NCBI GenBank assembly: GCA_021397845.1
Contig: CM038050.1
Span: 141,855,980 to 141,919,979 of the forward strand
DNA from: Areca catechu
Taxonomy: Eukaryota > Streptophyta > Magnoliopsida > Arecales > Arecaceae
DNA length: 64,000 nucleotides
Direction: 5' to 3'
The translations under genes and the position numbers were made by a program. Shown one piece after another: positions 10,766 to 21,127 of this stretch. Positions within the stretch are counted from its first letter, which is position 1. The number at the start of each line of letters is the position of its first letter. The notes under the pieces are model-generated. The model ran no database searches, was not told the origin of the DNA, and saw nothing but the letters and a program-made list of their open reading frames with translations.

Positions 10766-11086
10766 ATTAGGTTTGTTGTGTTATCTGCAAGACCTAATAT
10801 GGTGATTGACATAATACTAGTCTAGTGCAAAGATATGCTTACAGTATATTCAGTATAATGCTTTGTTGTGTTATCTGCAAGGGCATTATATTTGAGTATT
10901 GACTGTATAGAAATGAAAGGGTCTTGACTTAACTAGAACATTATGGTTTGTTGTATTTTCTGCAAGACTAATAATGTTCTAGAGGCCAAGTTACTTCTTG
11001 AGAATTATATGAGATATAATTGGAAGAGTTTCCTACCTTTGAGCTTATAAAAGATTTGTTGTGTTTTCTGCAAGATCTTTTATAAG
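10766..11086 (+). other. Array of four hairpins with a conserved 19-nt loop
   Basis: Four stem-loops stand in the untranslated leader between primer site and gag. Loops are at 10773-10791, 10863-10881, 10948-10966 and 11056-11074. Each is 19 nt and reads TTGTTGTGTTATCTGCAAG or a one- or two-base variant. The stems are unrelated to each other: ATTAGGT/ACCTAAT, TATAATGC/GCATTATA plus a wobble pair, CTAGAACATTAT/ATAATGTTCTAG plus a bulged GGT/ACT, and CTTATAAAAGAT/ATCTTTTATAAG. Constant loops on independent stems point to a selected structure, most simply in RNA. Confidence 0.85.
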
Positions 11087-11265
11087 TTGTTAGGATCTCA
11101 ATCTCACTAAGAAAAACCGATCAGGGTTCTTCTCAATTATCATAGTGAGGGCTATGACTTTTGATAAAATAGTGGGAGACATAATTAAATTGAAGACCTA
11201 ATTTAATTATGTAAGTCATTTCATGGTTGTTTGCTTATGTATTGTTCTTTATTAAATGTAGATAA

Positions 11266-11399
11266 ATGGCATCTTCATTATCACTGCGAAGTATCTTAGA
11301 TACCAACAAACTGACTGGTCCGAACTATGTGGACTGGTTGAGAAATTTAAAGATTGTGCTGAGTTCAGAAAAACTTTCTTATATTCATGACACCCCTAG
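11266..11399 (+). pseudogene. Outer copia gag, first 45 codons
   Basis: ATG at 11266 opens with MASSLSLRSIL and the typical copia gag start (TGPNY then W). It is cut after 134 bases by the inner copia element and continues in the same frame at 21128. The start was chosen because the inner element's gag begins the same way (MSTNLSLRPLL). Confidence 0.85.
11395..11399. repeat. Target site duplication cctag
   Basis: cctag precedes the TG at 11400 and recurs at 21128-21132 right after the closing CA of the inner copia. Confidence 0.9.
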
Positions 11400-13551
11400 T
11401 GTTGGGAATTGTATCCCAAAGCCAATCATCTAGGTTGTAGATGGTTGAGCTAATTGTTATGTAATTTTTATAATGAATAAAAGTTATTCTGGCTTCTCAT
11501 CACTTTACATCTTCCTATAATGAATTCTTTGGTGATGATATCCATAGGACTACTATTACATCGATATAGAGAGGATATATCGAGTGGTCCTTAAACAGGG
11601 TTCTCAGCCAAATGATATGTTGTACCTGGATAGCAACATATCAAGCATAGGCTGTTGTGGTTCACATTGTTTGGTTGTCCTCTTGACCAAAGGAGTGCGG
11701 TGACACTGATGTGATCTGCAAGTGGGATATTTGATATCTCATTAGACGTGACTCTGCGTAGCACCTTATCTGCCTAAGGATCGCTCGCGAATGGATATGG
11801 GCATAAGTGTCCCTCTGACCTGAGGTCACTTTGGTAGCTTGCAAGCAACTCCCTGTGCTTTGGTGCTGGACTACCCGGATTTTTAATCCGGTGACGGAAG
11901 GTTTCTGGGTACAGGCAAGTACTTGTGGAGCAGTAGTGGACCAAGATGGAATTGACCTGTCCAAATGGTTTGGATTGAATGTCTCGCAGTGTCTCAATTT
12001 AGCAAATCCTCGGCCGGGGTGGTCCCAGTGAAGAGTCACTGGACATGCGAGATTGAGACACGTAGTGGATTGACATAGCTGGGGTTGGCAGTTCAACCCT
12101 AGGTCATCCTGAGCATTGGAGGTCAAAGGGATGAATTGTGCGGTAACCATATGCCAGAGGTTCGATGGATTGCTCTCGCATCTTCGACCTATCCGGACGC
12201 CGAGACCCATTGCTAGGTGGTATCTTGTGCTGGTACTGGAAGTGTTCCAGTACTACCGTTTAGGTTCGAACCTATGAGGTCACACGCCATAGAGGATTTC
12301 TATCTGATCAGGAACCGATTCGATTGGGAATCGTTTCGGTATTTTGTCACGATTTTTGGTTAAGTTTTCTTCTGATTGACCCGGTCTTGGGTTGATCAGG
12401 TCTTCTCTGGATCGACCAGGAATGTGTTCCTGGCTGACTAGGATTGAACCCATGTTCATCAAATGGTTTGATGAATGTTTCTAAGTCTAATTGATTTTGT
12501 TTTAATCGGTTGCAAATCGATTTCAACTCAAATCAGTGAGGATGGATTGTAGAAAGATAGGGTTCGTTCTTAGCTTCGTTTTGAGTCTAGTTTCGTTCGT
12601 TTTGGACTTCGTTTGACTGGGTTTTGACCTGAACCGAATTGACCCTGCTTTGGACCTTGGACCGAAGGGCTTTTTGGTCATTTGCCGGTTCGCCTTTTGA
12701 ACCATCGTCTTTATCGTTTTGGAACGCCTGAGACTTTTGGTTTTTTGAAACCGTAGCAGGGCGTTTCAAATCCCGATTCTTTCCTTTTAAATCCTTCATC
12801 CCTTCATACCAAAAAGCAGCAGCTTGCTCTCCTCTACGATACGGATCCAGAGAGACCTTTTGGAAGCCTTCATTCGTAGCCATTAGAGAGATCTCGGAGT
12901 TTTTCCAAAAACTGTGAAAGCTTGGGATCCGGCGGCTAGCGATGCCGGAGCTCCGATCAGAAGTTCCCACGGCGTGTATCCCCTCTAGAGGGATTTCGCC
13001 TGAGATCCTGGGAGCAGTTCTTCGCTCCAGTGCAAAGAAATCCAAGTTTGAAGCTTTATTCTCCCTGCTGCAACCGTGGCCGTGAAGCCTTTTTGAGCCC
13101 TGATTTGAGGTGGCAAACGTCGGAGTTTTGGCGATTGGTCTTCAGTTCCTTGTAGCCGGTCAAGAGCACATTCCAGCGGACCTTGAAGCTCGAAGTTTGG
13201 AGGCCTGTGCGCTCTGCAGTCGGCGTCTGAACATTGCTCCACGGTAAGGAATTTCTGAACCGAGGTTGAAGAAGGGTGGAATAGCGGGAATAGCTATTCC
13301 ACCCCATTCCTCCCTTATTCCAGCCTGGAATAAGTTCTTTATTAATTTTTATATGCATTTATACATGTCTAAAAATTATGAAAAAGAAATATATGCCATG
13401 CATTTTAATGTTCTCTATGCAAATATATTTTTTTGATCCTGGTTTTGGGACAGGTTTTTTCGCAATTAATTTTAAAATTGTTTTAAAATATCTACCTGTT
13501 CCTATTCTATGCTTAGTGTAGGCACAAAAAAAAAAAAAAAATCTTCCTTCA
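11400..13551 (+). repeat. Inner copia 5' LTR
   Basis: Starts TGTTGGGAATTG and ends CTTCCTTCA; paired with 18976-21127. A poly-A run lies about 10 bases before the end. Open frames on its - strand occur in both LTR copies and are incidental. Confidence 0.95.
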
Positions 13552-13553
13552 AA

Positions 13554-13566
13554 TGGTATCAAAGCC
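13554..13566 (+). other. Primer-binding site, inner copia
   Basis: TGGTATCAAAGCC, two bases after the LTR, fits the 3' end of initiator Met tRNA with one change from the outer element's site. Confidence 0.9.
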
Positions 13567-14096
13567 AGGTTCAATTTAAAATTATATTTGCATGTTTTTA
13601 GTTAATTAAAATTATTTAATTAACTAATTTGGTAATTAGTTGAATTATTTAATTTTTAATTAAATTGTTTTAATTAAGAATTAATGATGGCATGTATTAT
13701 TTTTATTTTTTGATATGTTAAATGTAAATAAGAATTAATTGTAAAAGGAGTTTTACAAGATTTAATTAAAATTGTTTTAATTAAATAATTGGCTTGATTT
13801 CTTATAATTATGAATTATCTGAAATAATTAAATGATAAATGCAAATTAGGGTTTATAAAACCTTAAGTCATTTGATAAGCCAATTGGGTTAAATGGTTGG
13901 GCTAGGATTAGATCCTAATTGGGTTAGACCTAGGTTTCGTTGAATGAACTCTAAAAATAATTTTAATCAAAAGTTGATTAAGGATTATCTTTTCCTAGTT
14001 TCTAATTAGTTAGAAGCTTGTGTCCATTCATCTAAATGGATCTAATCTGGCTCAGAGGCTAACCTAACTCAAATTTTCTAATCTAATTGATGACGG
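13567..14096 (+). other. AT-rich first part of the inner copia leader
   Basis: About 530 bp of untranslated, strongly AT-rich DNA with many taatta-type runs. I see no gene or clear repeat. Confidence 0.6.
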
Positions 14097-14154
14097 TAAA
14101 TCAATTTGGTGTCTAAGGTAAGCAGCCTTTATGGTCCTTGGCTTTGAGGATACC

Positions 14155-14193
14155 CTTTCCTGGCCAGTTCTTGTAACTGGTGTCTAAGGAAAG
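14155..14193 (+). other. Two-tier hairpin in the inner copia leader
   Basis: ctttcct (14155-14161) pairs with aggaaag (14187-14193) and encloses ccagtt (14164-14169) paired with aactgg (14175-14180). All pairs are Watson-Crick. Confidence 0.6.
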
Positions 14194-14578
14194 TGGTTAA
14201 TGCCGTAACTCATGCCTCGACCGCACTTACCTGGCCAAATTGGCTAACCTGATTTGCATTAGAAAAGATAATTGAGTTAGATCAACCCATGCCATTTAAG
14301 GTTATCAGTCTGACTGATTTAGGTGCCCATGAACCTAACCATAAACCCTTCTAAGATTTAGTGGGAGTTTATGGATCAAGGTTCATGACTTTTTTTTTAT
14401 ATGTCACAAATTTTAAAATCCTCTAAATTATTAGGTCCTTAAAAAGACCTAGTTAAGGAGTTAACAAAGTCTTTGCCTCCCATTAAGTGGGTTTGTAATG
14501 TGTCCATTAGTTGGGTATGCATCGGTAGTTCCATAGAACGGGTGTATATCACGCTATTGGGATTACTCTCCCTAATAT

Positions 14579-14840
14579 GAAGGTTCAGTGTGACCTTCTC
14601 AACAGTGATCAGGTGAGCTGTACCCTAGACAGGCTTGGTCATTTGTTGGTTGGAAACACTGAATTCGGCATGTTAATGGTTGGACCTAACCGAGAGCCTG
14701 TAATAGGAGGCCCCTAGGTCGATTACAGTGCATCTTGGGGCAAAATAGATTACTAGAAATTGCTAAGGGCAGCAATTGGTTATAAGAACCTACCTTTAGA
14801 CACGTATGGGTGAGCCGTACCCTAGACGGGCTTGTACGTG
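14579..14840 (+). other. Hairpin cluster with a duplicated motif, inner copia leader
   Basis: A 24-nt motif occurs at 14614-14637 and 14811-14834. It centres on GTACCCTAGAC and differs at two positions that face each other across a stem (T with A in one copy, C with G in the other). Each copy is flanked by its own outer stem: tgatca/tggtca in the first and cacgta/tacgtg in the second. Other perfect hairpins nearby are gaaggt/accttc (14579-14598), ctgtaat/attacag (14698-14728) and aattgct/agcaatt (14758-14777). Confidence 0.65.
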
Positions 14841-15001
14841 GTCTATTGGATTCTAGTACCCACTTTGAATTATGACTTCACGGAATTGGAGGTAGAGGCT
14901 CCTATTCTGAAAAGTTAGTGGGAGAACCTTTTTGACTAAAGTCCAAGTCTTTAGGATTTTGAAAATCACATAAACTAATTTTGGTCATATTTTTCTTTCA
15001 G

Positions 15002-16246
15002 ATGTCAACCAATCTGTCGCTCCGTCCATTGTTGGACAATGAAAAATTGATTGGACCCAACTTCGATAGCTGGTATCGAAGATTGAGGATAGTCCTTGAG
15101 CATGAACGGATCTTGTACGTTTTGACAGATCCGGCACCTGTAGTTCCCGCTGCCAATACTCGGGGACCGGTTAGAGACACTTACCAGAAGTGGATCTCTG
15201 ATCGGACCACTGTCCGATGTATTATGCTGGCTGTGATGAACGATGAGTTCGGTCGCAGGTTTGAGGAGGCCCAGCCTGAGGATATCCTTCAAAGGTTGAA
15301 GGAGTCTTTTGGCATACCTGATGACGCTGAGAGATACCGTATCTCCAGTGCCATCTATAACACGCGTATGCGTGAAGGTGCTTCTGTGACTGATCATGTT
15401 ATGAACATGATCGAGTTGTTCGAGCGCCTGAGCAAGCTCGGGTGTCCCCTTCATGAACAGTTGGGGAAAGATGCGATCCTGAACTCCCTGCCTCCATCCT
15501 ACGTGTCCTTTCTCGATCACTGGAGATTGAATAGGCCGGTAGTAAACTATCATGAGATGTTAGGTTTACTGCAAGCCTATGAAAAGGACCACCAGCTCAA
15601 CAAAGGGCTGGTGAATTATGTAGGAGGTTCCTCGGCAGGTGCTCCTCGACCCTTTAAGAAAAAAAAGAAGAAGAAGAGCAAGAAGGTACAGTCTGCTCCT
15701 GGTCCAAGTCAGACCAAGAAGAAGTTAGACCAGAGCAAGGTAGAGTGCTTCTTTTGCAAGAAGCAGGGTCATTGGAAGAGGAATTGTCCTCTTTACATCG
15801 CTTCACTTGACCCGAACAGGCCGAAGAAGAAGAAGCAGCAAGCTGTTGCTGCACCAGGTATATATATGATATATCCTAACTTTACTATTTGTGATACTAC
15901 TAGCTGGGTATTAGATACCGGAAGTCCTATTCATATCTGTAATTCTTTACAGGGACTTCGAGTTAGTAGAAGATTCGAAGATGGCGAGAGGTACCTGAAC
16001 GTAGGGAATGGAAATGCTGTTCCAGTTTTGGCGTTGGGTGTTCTGGAGTTGTCTTATGAGTCTTGTAATGTCACTCTAAGTGACTGTCATTATAGTCCTT
16101 CTTTCATGCTTAATGTTATTTCTGTAGGCCTTCTGGCCAATGAAAATTTTGAATTTTCAATAAAGAAAAATGTTTGTTCTATCATTTTGAATGGTAAGAC
16201 TATCATGAATGGAAGCTTAGTTAATGGCATATATTTACTATCATAG
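15002..16246 (+). CDS. Inner copia gag and protease
   Basis: 414 codons. Gag starts MSTNLSLRPLL, passes through the copia gag domain (residues about 10-200), a Lys-rich linker (about 217-240) and a zinc knuckle CFFCKKQGHWKRNC (CX2CX4HX4C, about 255-268). The protease follows with WVLDTGSP (active Asp about 306). I chose ATG 15002 rather than the upstream 14981 because the outer element's gag starts at the same place. TTTTTCTTTCAG directly before the ATG looks like a splice acceptor. The frame ends at a TAG (16244-16246). The integrase-RT region goes on in the same frame, so this stop is either a nonsense mutation or a read-through point. Confidence 0.9.
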   Translation: MSTNLSLRPLLDNEKLIGPNFDSWYRRLRIVLEHERILYVLTDPAPVVPAANTRGPVRDTYQKWISDRTTVRCIMLAVMNDEFGRRFEEAQPEDILQRLKESFGIPDDAERYRISSAIYNTRMREGASVTDHVMNMIELFERLSKLGCPLHEQLGKDAILNSLPPSYVSFLDHWRLNRPVVNYHEMLGLLQAYEKDHQLNKGLVNYVGGSSAGAPRPFKKKKKKKSKKVQSAPGPSQTKKKLDQSKVECFFCKKQGHWKRNCPLYIASLDPNRPKKKKQQAVAAPGIYMIYPNFTICDTTSWVLDTGSPIHICNSLQGLRVSRRFEDGERYLNVGNGNAVPVLALGVLELSYESCNVTLSDCHYSPSFMLNVISVGLLANENFEFSIKKNVCSIILNGKTIMNGSLVNGIYLLS

Positions 16247-18961
16247 CCTGTTATTGTAATGAGTACAAGTTCTAGTAAATGCCCTAGAATAGATGATGTC
16301 AATGAAGCCTATCTTTGGCACTGTAGGCTAGGTCACATCAATAAAAATAGGATTAACAAGTTAATAGGAGATGGCCTCCTAGATGTCAGTGATTGTGAAT
16401 CACTGCCAACTTGTGAATCTTGTCTTATTGGAAAGATGACCAAATCACCTTTTAAAGGAAAAGGTGAGCGAGCCTCGGATATCCTAGGTCTTGTACATAC
16501 TGATGTATGTGGACCTATGTCTATCTGTGCTAGAGAAGGTTTTAGATATTTCATTACTTTTACAGACGACCTTTTGAGGTTTGGTTATGTCTATCTTATG
16601 AGACATAAGTCTGATTCGTTTGAAATGTTCAAACGATATCGTAATGAAGTTGAAAAACAAACCAGAAAGAAAATCAAAATACTTGGATCAGATCGAGGTG
16701 GTGAATACCTTTCAGGTGAGTTTTTGACATATCTTGAGGAGAATCGGATTCTCTCTCAATGGACTCCTCCTATGACACCTCAGTTAAATGGAGTGTCTGA
16801 AAGGAGAAATCGGACCTTGTTGGACATGGTTCGATCTATGATGGGGTTTGCTACTTTGCCTATGTTTTTCTGGGGATATGCATTGGAGACTGCATGTCAA
16901 CTTCTTAATAATGTTCCTAGTAAATCCGTTGACAAAACTCCATATGAAATATGGACAAGACGTAAGCCAACCCTTTCACATTTTCGTGTCTGGGGGTGTC
17001 CGGCTTATGTCATGCATTTGGAAACAGATAAACTAGGGCCAAGGTCTGAAAAATGTTTTTTTGTTGGTTATCCAAAAGAATCCAAAGGATACTACTTTTA
17101 CTTGCCTGATGAACAAAAGGTGTTCGTCAGACTTAGAGCTATCTTTTTAGAAAAGGAGTTCCTTATTGAAGGAACTGTAGCTTCTAAGATAGAACTTGAT
17201 GAAGTTCTACAAGTAGAAGAACCTGGGCACACACAGGTTGGTATTGAACCTGATTTGATAAGATCAAATCCTGAGCCTATTGTGCAATCATTAAGGAGAT
17301 CCGATAGAGTATCGCATCCACCGGATAGATATTTTGGATATCTAATCCAGGATGGCGATCCTGTTGAACTCGATGAGAACAACGAGGATCCGATCACCTA
17401 TATGGATGCAATGCAAAGGTCTGATTCTGAGTTATGGCTTGGAGCCATGAAATCCGAAATGGAGTCCATGGAAATCAACCATGTATGGACATTGGTTGAT
17501 GCACCTGAAGGGATAAAACCCATTGGGTGCAAATGGATCTTCAAAAGGAAAAGAGGCGCAGACGGGAAGGTAGAGACCTATAAAGCCCGTCTGGTTGCCA
17601 AGGGGTATCGTCAACGTTATGGTATTGACTATGACGAGACATTTTCTCCTGTGGCAATGCTGAAATCCATTCGGATTATGCTAGCTTTAGCTGCACATTT
17701 TGACTATGAGATCTGGCAAATGGATGTCCGAACAGCCTTCCTAAATGGAGAGCTGGAGGAGGAAGTGTATATGACACAACCTGAAGGGTTCACTTCCATA
17801 GACGAGTCAAAAGTGTGTAGACTTCAGAAGTCTATCTATGGGCTAAAGCAAGCATCTCGGAGTTGGAACATGCGGTTTGATAAGTGTATCAAATCGTATG
17901 GCTTCGTTAGGAACGGAGAAGAACCTTGCATATATAAATGGGCTAATGGTTCTGTAGTTGTATTTCTTGTATTGTATGTGGACGATATTCTCTTAATCGG
18001 GAATGACGTTCCTGCATTACAGGGAATAAAAGTTTGGCTTTCATCACAATTCTCCATGAAGGATATGGGAGAAGCCTCATTCATATTAGGTATGAAAATC
18101 TATAGAGATAGATCAAAGAGGCTTCTGGGATTGTCCCAATCGACATACATTGACACCGTGTTAAAAAGGTTTAGCATGGAAAATTCCAAGAAAGGCTATC
18201 TCCCGATAGGCCATGGAATTACTCTTTCCAAAAAGGATTGTGCGACAACCCCTAAGGAAAGAGAGCGTATGAGTAGAATACCATATGCTTCGGCAGTGGG
18301 TTCTATTATGTATGCTATGTTGTGTACTAGACCTGATGTGGCATACTTACTAGGGGTAGTGAGTAGATACCAATCTAACCCAGGAGAAGCACATTGGAAG
18401 GTGGTAAAGACCATCCTTAAGTATTTGCGAAATACTAAAGATCAATGGCTACTCTATGGAGATTCTGACCTAAAACTAGAGGGGTATACTGACTCCAGTT
18501 TTATGTCAGATCATGATGACAGCAAGAGTGTGTCAGGATTTGTTTTTATCCTGAATGGTGGAGCTATCTGCTGGAAAAGTTCCAAGAAGCATACTGTTGC
18601 AGACTCGGTTTGTGAAGCAGAGTATATTGCCGCATCTGATGCAGCAAAAGAGGCTGTCTGGTTGCGGAAGTTCATAGGCGAGCTGGGAGTGGCACCTTCC
18701 CTGGAGCATTCTATTCCTCTACATTGTGATAGCTCAGGGGTGATTGCTCAAGCCAAAGAACCGAAGGCACATCAGCGCACCAAGCATATTCTGCGGTGCT
18801 TTCACCTTGTACGAGAGATCATGGAACGAGGTGACATCGACCTTCAGAAGATCGATGGAAAGGAAAATCCGGCCGACCCCTTTACCAAAGCCATCGGAAT
18901 TAAAGAATTCGACAGTTATGAATGGAAGATGGGTATTCGATACTGTTCTGATTGGCTTTAG
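16247..18961 (+). CDS. Inner copia integrase, reverse transcriptase and RNase H
   Basis: This is open in the same frame as gag-protease, with the first ATG at 16259. It makes and inserts the element's DNA copy. In order: GAG-pre-integrase zinc region (LWHCRLGH ... CESC), integrase core with HTDVCGP (Asp), GSDRGGEY (Asp) and SERRNRTLLD (Glu), a short linker, RT from about 17410 with KWIFKRK, QMDVRTAFLNG, YGLKQASRSWN and the catalytic YVDDILL, and copia RNase H with YTDSSF and CEAEYIA. It ends at TAG 18961, two bases before the polypurine tract. Nothing else is broken. Whether it is expressed depends on the stop at 16244. Confidence 0.92.
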   Translation, partial: PVIVMSTSSSKCPRIDDVNEAYLWHCRLGHINKNRINKLIGDGLLDVSDCESLPTCESCLIGKMTKSPFKGKGERASDILGLVHTDVCGPMSICAREGFRYFITFTDDLLRFGYVYLMRHKSDSFEMFKRYRNEVEKQTRKKIKILGSDRGGEYLSGEFLTYLEENRILSQWTPPMTPQLNGVSERRNRTLLDMVRSMMGFATLPMFFWGYALETACQLLNNVPSKSVDKTPYEIWTRRKPTLSHFRVWGCPAYVMHLETDKLGPRSEKCFFVGYPKESKGYYFYLPDEQKVFVRLRAIFLEKEFLIEGTVASKIELDEVLQVEEPGHTQVGIEPDLIRSNPEPIVQSLRRSDRVSHPPDRYFGYLIQDGDPVELDENNEDPITYMDAMQRSDSELWLGAMKSEMESMEINHVWTLVDAPEGIKPIGCKWIFKRKRGADGKVETYKARLVAKGYRQRYGIDYDETFSPVAMLKSIRIMLALAAHFDYEIWQMDVRTAFLNGELEEEVYMTQPEGFTSIDESKVCRLQKSIYGLKQASRSWNMRFDKCIKSYGFVRNGEEPCIYKWANGSVVVFLVLYVDDILLIGNDVPALQGIKVWLSSQFSMKDMGEASFILGMKIYRDRSKRLLGLSQSTYIDTVLKRFSMENSKKGYLPIGHGITLSKKDCATTPKERERMSRIPYASAVGSIMYAMLCTRPDVAYLLGVVSRYQSNPGEAHWKVVKTILKYLRNTKDQWLLYGDSDLKLEGYTDSSFMSDHDDSKSVSGFVFILNGGAICWKSSKKHTVADSVCEAEYIAASDAAKEAVWLRKFIGELGVAPSLEHSIPLHCDSSGVIAQAKEPKAHQRTKHILRCFHLVREIMERGDIDLQKIDGKENPADPFTKAIGIKEFDSYEWKMGIRYCSDWL

Positions 18962-18962
18962 T

Positions 18963-18975
18963 CTAAGTGGGAGTT
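18963..18975 (+). other. Polypurine tract, inner copia
   Basis: ctaagtgggagtt directly precedes the 3' LTR and follows the pol stop codon. Confidence 0.75.
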
Positions 18976-21127
18976 TGTTGGGAATTGTATCCCAAAGCCA
19001 ATCATCTAGGTTGTAGATGGTTGAGCTAATTGTTATGTAATTTTTATAATGAATAAAAGTTATTCTGGCTTCTCATCACTTTACATCTTCCTATAATGAA
19101 TTCTTTGGTGATGATATCCTTAGGACTACTATTACATCGATATAGAGAGGATATATCGAGTGGTCCTTAAACAGGGTTCTCAGCCAAATGATATGTTGTA
19201 CCTGGATAGCAACATATCAAGCATAGGCTGTTGTGGTTCACATTGTTTGGTTGTCCTCTTGACCAAAGGAGTGTGGTGACACTGATATGATCTGCAAGTG
19301 GGATATTTGATATCTCATTAGACGTGACTCCGCGTAGCACCTTATCTGCCTAAGGATCGCTCACGAATGGATATGGGCATAAGTGTCCCTCTGACCTGAG
19401 GTCACTTTGGTAGCTTGCAAGCAACTCCCTGTGCTTTGGTGCTGGACTACCCGAATTTTTAATCCGGTGACGGAAGGTTTCTGGGTACAGGCAAGTACTT
19501 GTGGAGCAGTAGTGGACCAAGATGGAATTGACCTGTCCAAATGGTTTGGATTGAATGTCTCGCAGTGTCTCAATTTAGCAAATCCTCGGCCGGGGTGGTC
19601 CCAGTGAAGAGTCACTAGACATGCGAGATTGAGACACGTAGTGGATTGACATAGCTGGGGTTGGCAGTTCAACCCTAGGTCATCCTGAGCATTGGAGGTC
19701 AAAGGGATGAATTGTGCGGTAACCATATGCCAGAGGTTCGATGGATTGCTCTCGCATCTTCGACCTATCCGGACGCCGAGACCCATTGCTAGGTGGTATC
19801 TTATGCTGGTACTGGAAGTGTTCCAGTACTACCGTTTAGGTTCGAACCTATGAGGTCACACGCCACAGAGGATTTCTATCTGATCAGGAACCGATTCGAT
19901 TGGGAATCGTTTCGGTGTTTTGTCACGATTTTTGGTTGAGTTTTCTTCTGATTGACCCGGTCTTGGGTTGATCAGGTCTTCTCTGGATCGACCAGGAATG
20001 TGTTCCTGGCTGACTAGGATTGAACCCATGTTCATCAAATGGTTTGATGAATGTTTCTAAGTCTAATTGATTTTATTTTAATCGGTTGCAAATCGATTTC
20101 AACTCAAATCAGTGAGGTTGGACTGTAGAAAGATAGGGTTCGTTCTTAGCTTCGTTTTGAGTCCAGTTTCGTTCGTTTTTGACTTCGTTTGACTGGGTTT
20201 TGACCTGAATCGAATTGACCCTGCTTTGGACCTTGGACCGAAGGTCTTTTTGGTCATTTGCCGGTTTGCCTTTATAACCATCGTCTTTATCGTTTTGGAA
20301 TGCCTGAGACTTTTGGTTTTTTGAAACCGTAGCAGGGCATTTCAAATCCTGATTCTTTCCTTTTAAATCCTTCATCCCTTCATACCAAAAAGCAGCAGCT
20401 TGCTCTCCTCTACAATACGGATCCAGAGAGACCTTTTGGAAGCCTTCATTCGTAGCCATTAGAGAGATCTCGGAGTTTTTCCAAAAATCGTGAAAGCTTG
20501 GGATCCGGTGGCTAGCGACGCCGGAGCTCCGATCAGAAGTTCCCACGGCGTGTATCCCCTCTAGAGGGATTTCGCCTAAGATCCTGGGAGCAGTTCTTCG
20601 CTCCAGTGCAAAGAAATCCAAGTTTGAAGCTTTATTCTCCCTGCTGCAACCGTGGCCGTGAAGCCTTTTTGAGCCCTGATTTGAGGTGGCAAACGCCAGA
20701 GTTTTGGCGATTGGTCTTCAATTCCTTGTAGCTGGTCAAGAGCACATTCCAGCGGACCTTGAAGCTCGAAGTTTGGAGGCCTGTGCGCTCTGCAGTCGGC
20801 ATCTGAACATTGCTCCACGGTAAGGAATTTCTGAATCGAGGTTGAAGAAGGGTGGAATAGCGGGAATAGCTATTCCACCCCATTCCTCCCTTATTCCAGC
20901 CTGGAATAAGTTCTTTATTAATTTTTATATGCATTTATACATGTCTAAAAATTATGAAAAAGAAATATATGCCATGCATTTTAATGTTCTCTATGCAAAT
21001 ATATTTTTTTGATCCTGGTTTTGGGACAGGTTTTTCCGCAATTAATTTTAAAATTGTTTTAAAATATCTACCTGTTCCTATTCTATGCTTAGTGTAGGCA
21101 CACAAAAAAAAAAAAAATCTTCCTTCA
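18976..21127 (+). repeat. Inner copia 3' LTR
   Basis: TGTTGGG...CTTCA, 2152 bp, the same length as the 5' LTR, followed by the second cctag. Confidence 0.95.

Larger units (their letters stand above)
11400..21127 (+). mobile_element. Inner Ty1/copia element, nearly complete
   Basis: A 9.7-kb copia element with two LTRs of equal length (2152 bp), primer site, structured leader, gag-protease, integrase-RT-RNase H and polypurine tract. All catalytic motifs I looked for are present. The one clear break is an in-frame TAG at 16244. About 38 differences separate the LTRs by eye (roughly 1.8%), nearly all C/T or G/A changes. It lies within the gag gene of the related outer copia. Confidence 0.95.

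Noticed and set aside
11662..12210. 182-codon open frame on the - strand (and its copy at 19361-19786)
   Set aside because: It lies inside the inner copia LTRs, antisense to the element. The second copy is shortened by ordinary LTR substitutions, which argues against selection.
12587..13358. Open frames of 85-152 codons on the - strand in LTR sequence
   Set aside because: They are LTR shadows present in both copies, without recognised domains, and change with neutral LTR differences.
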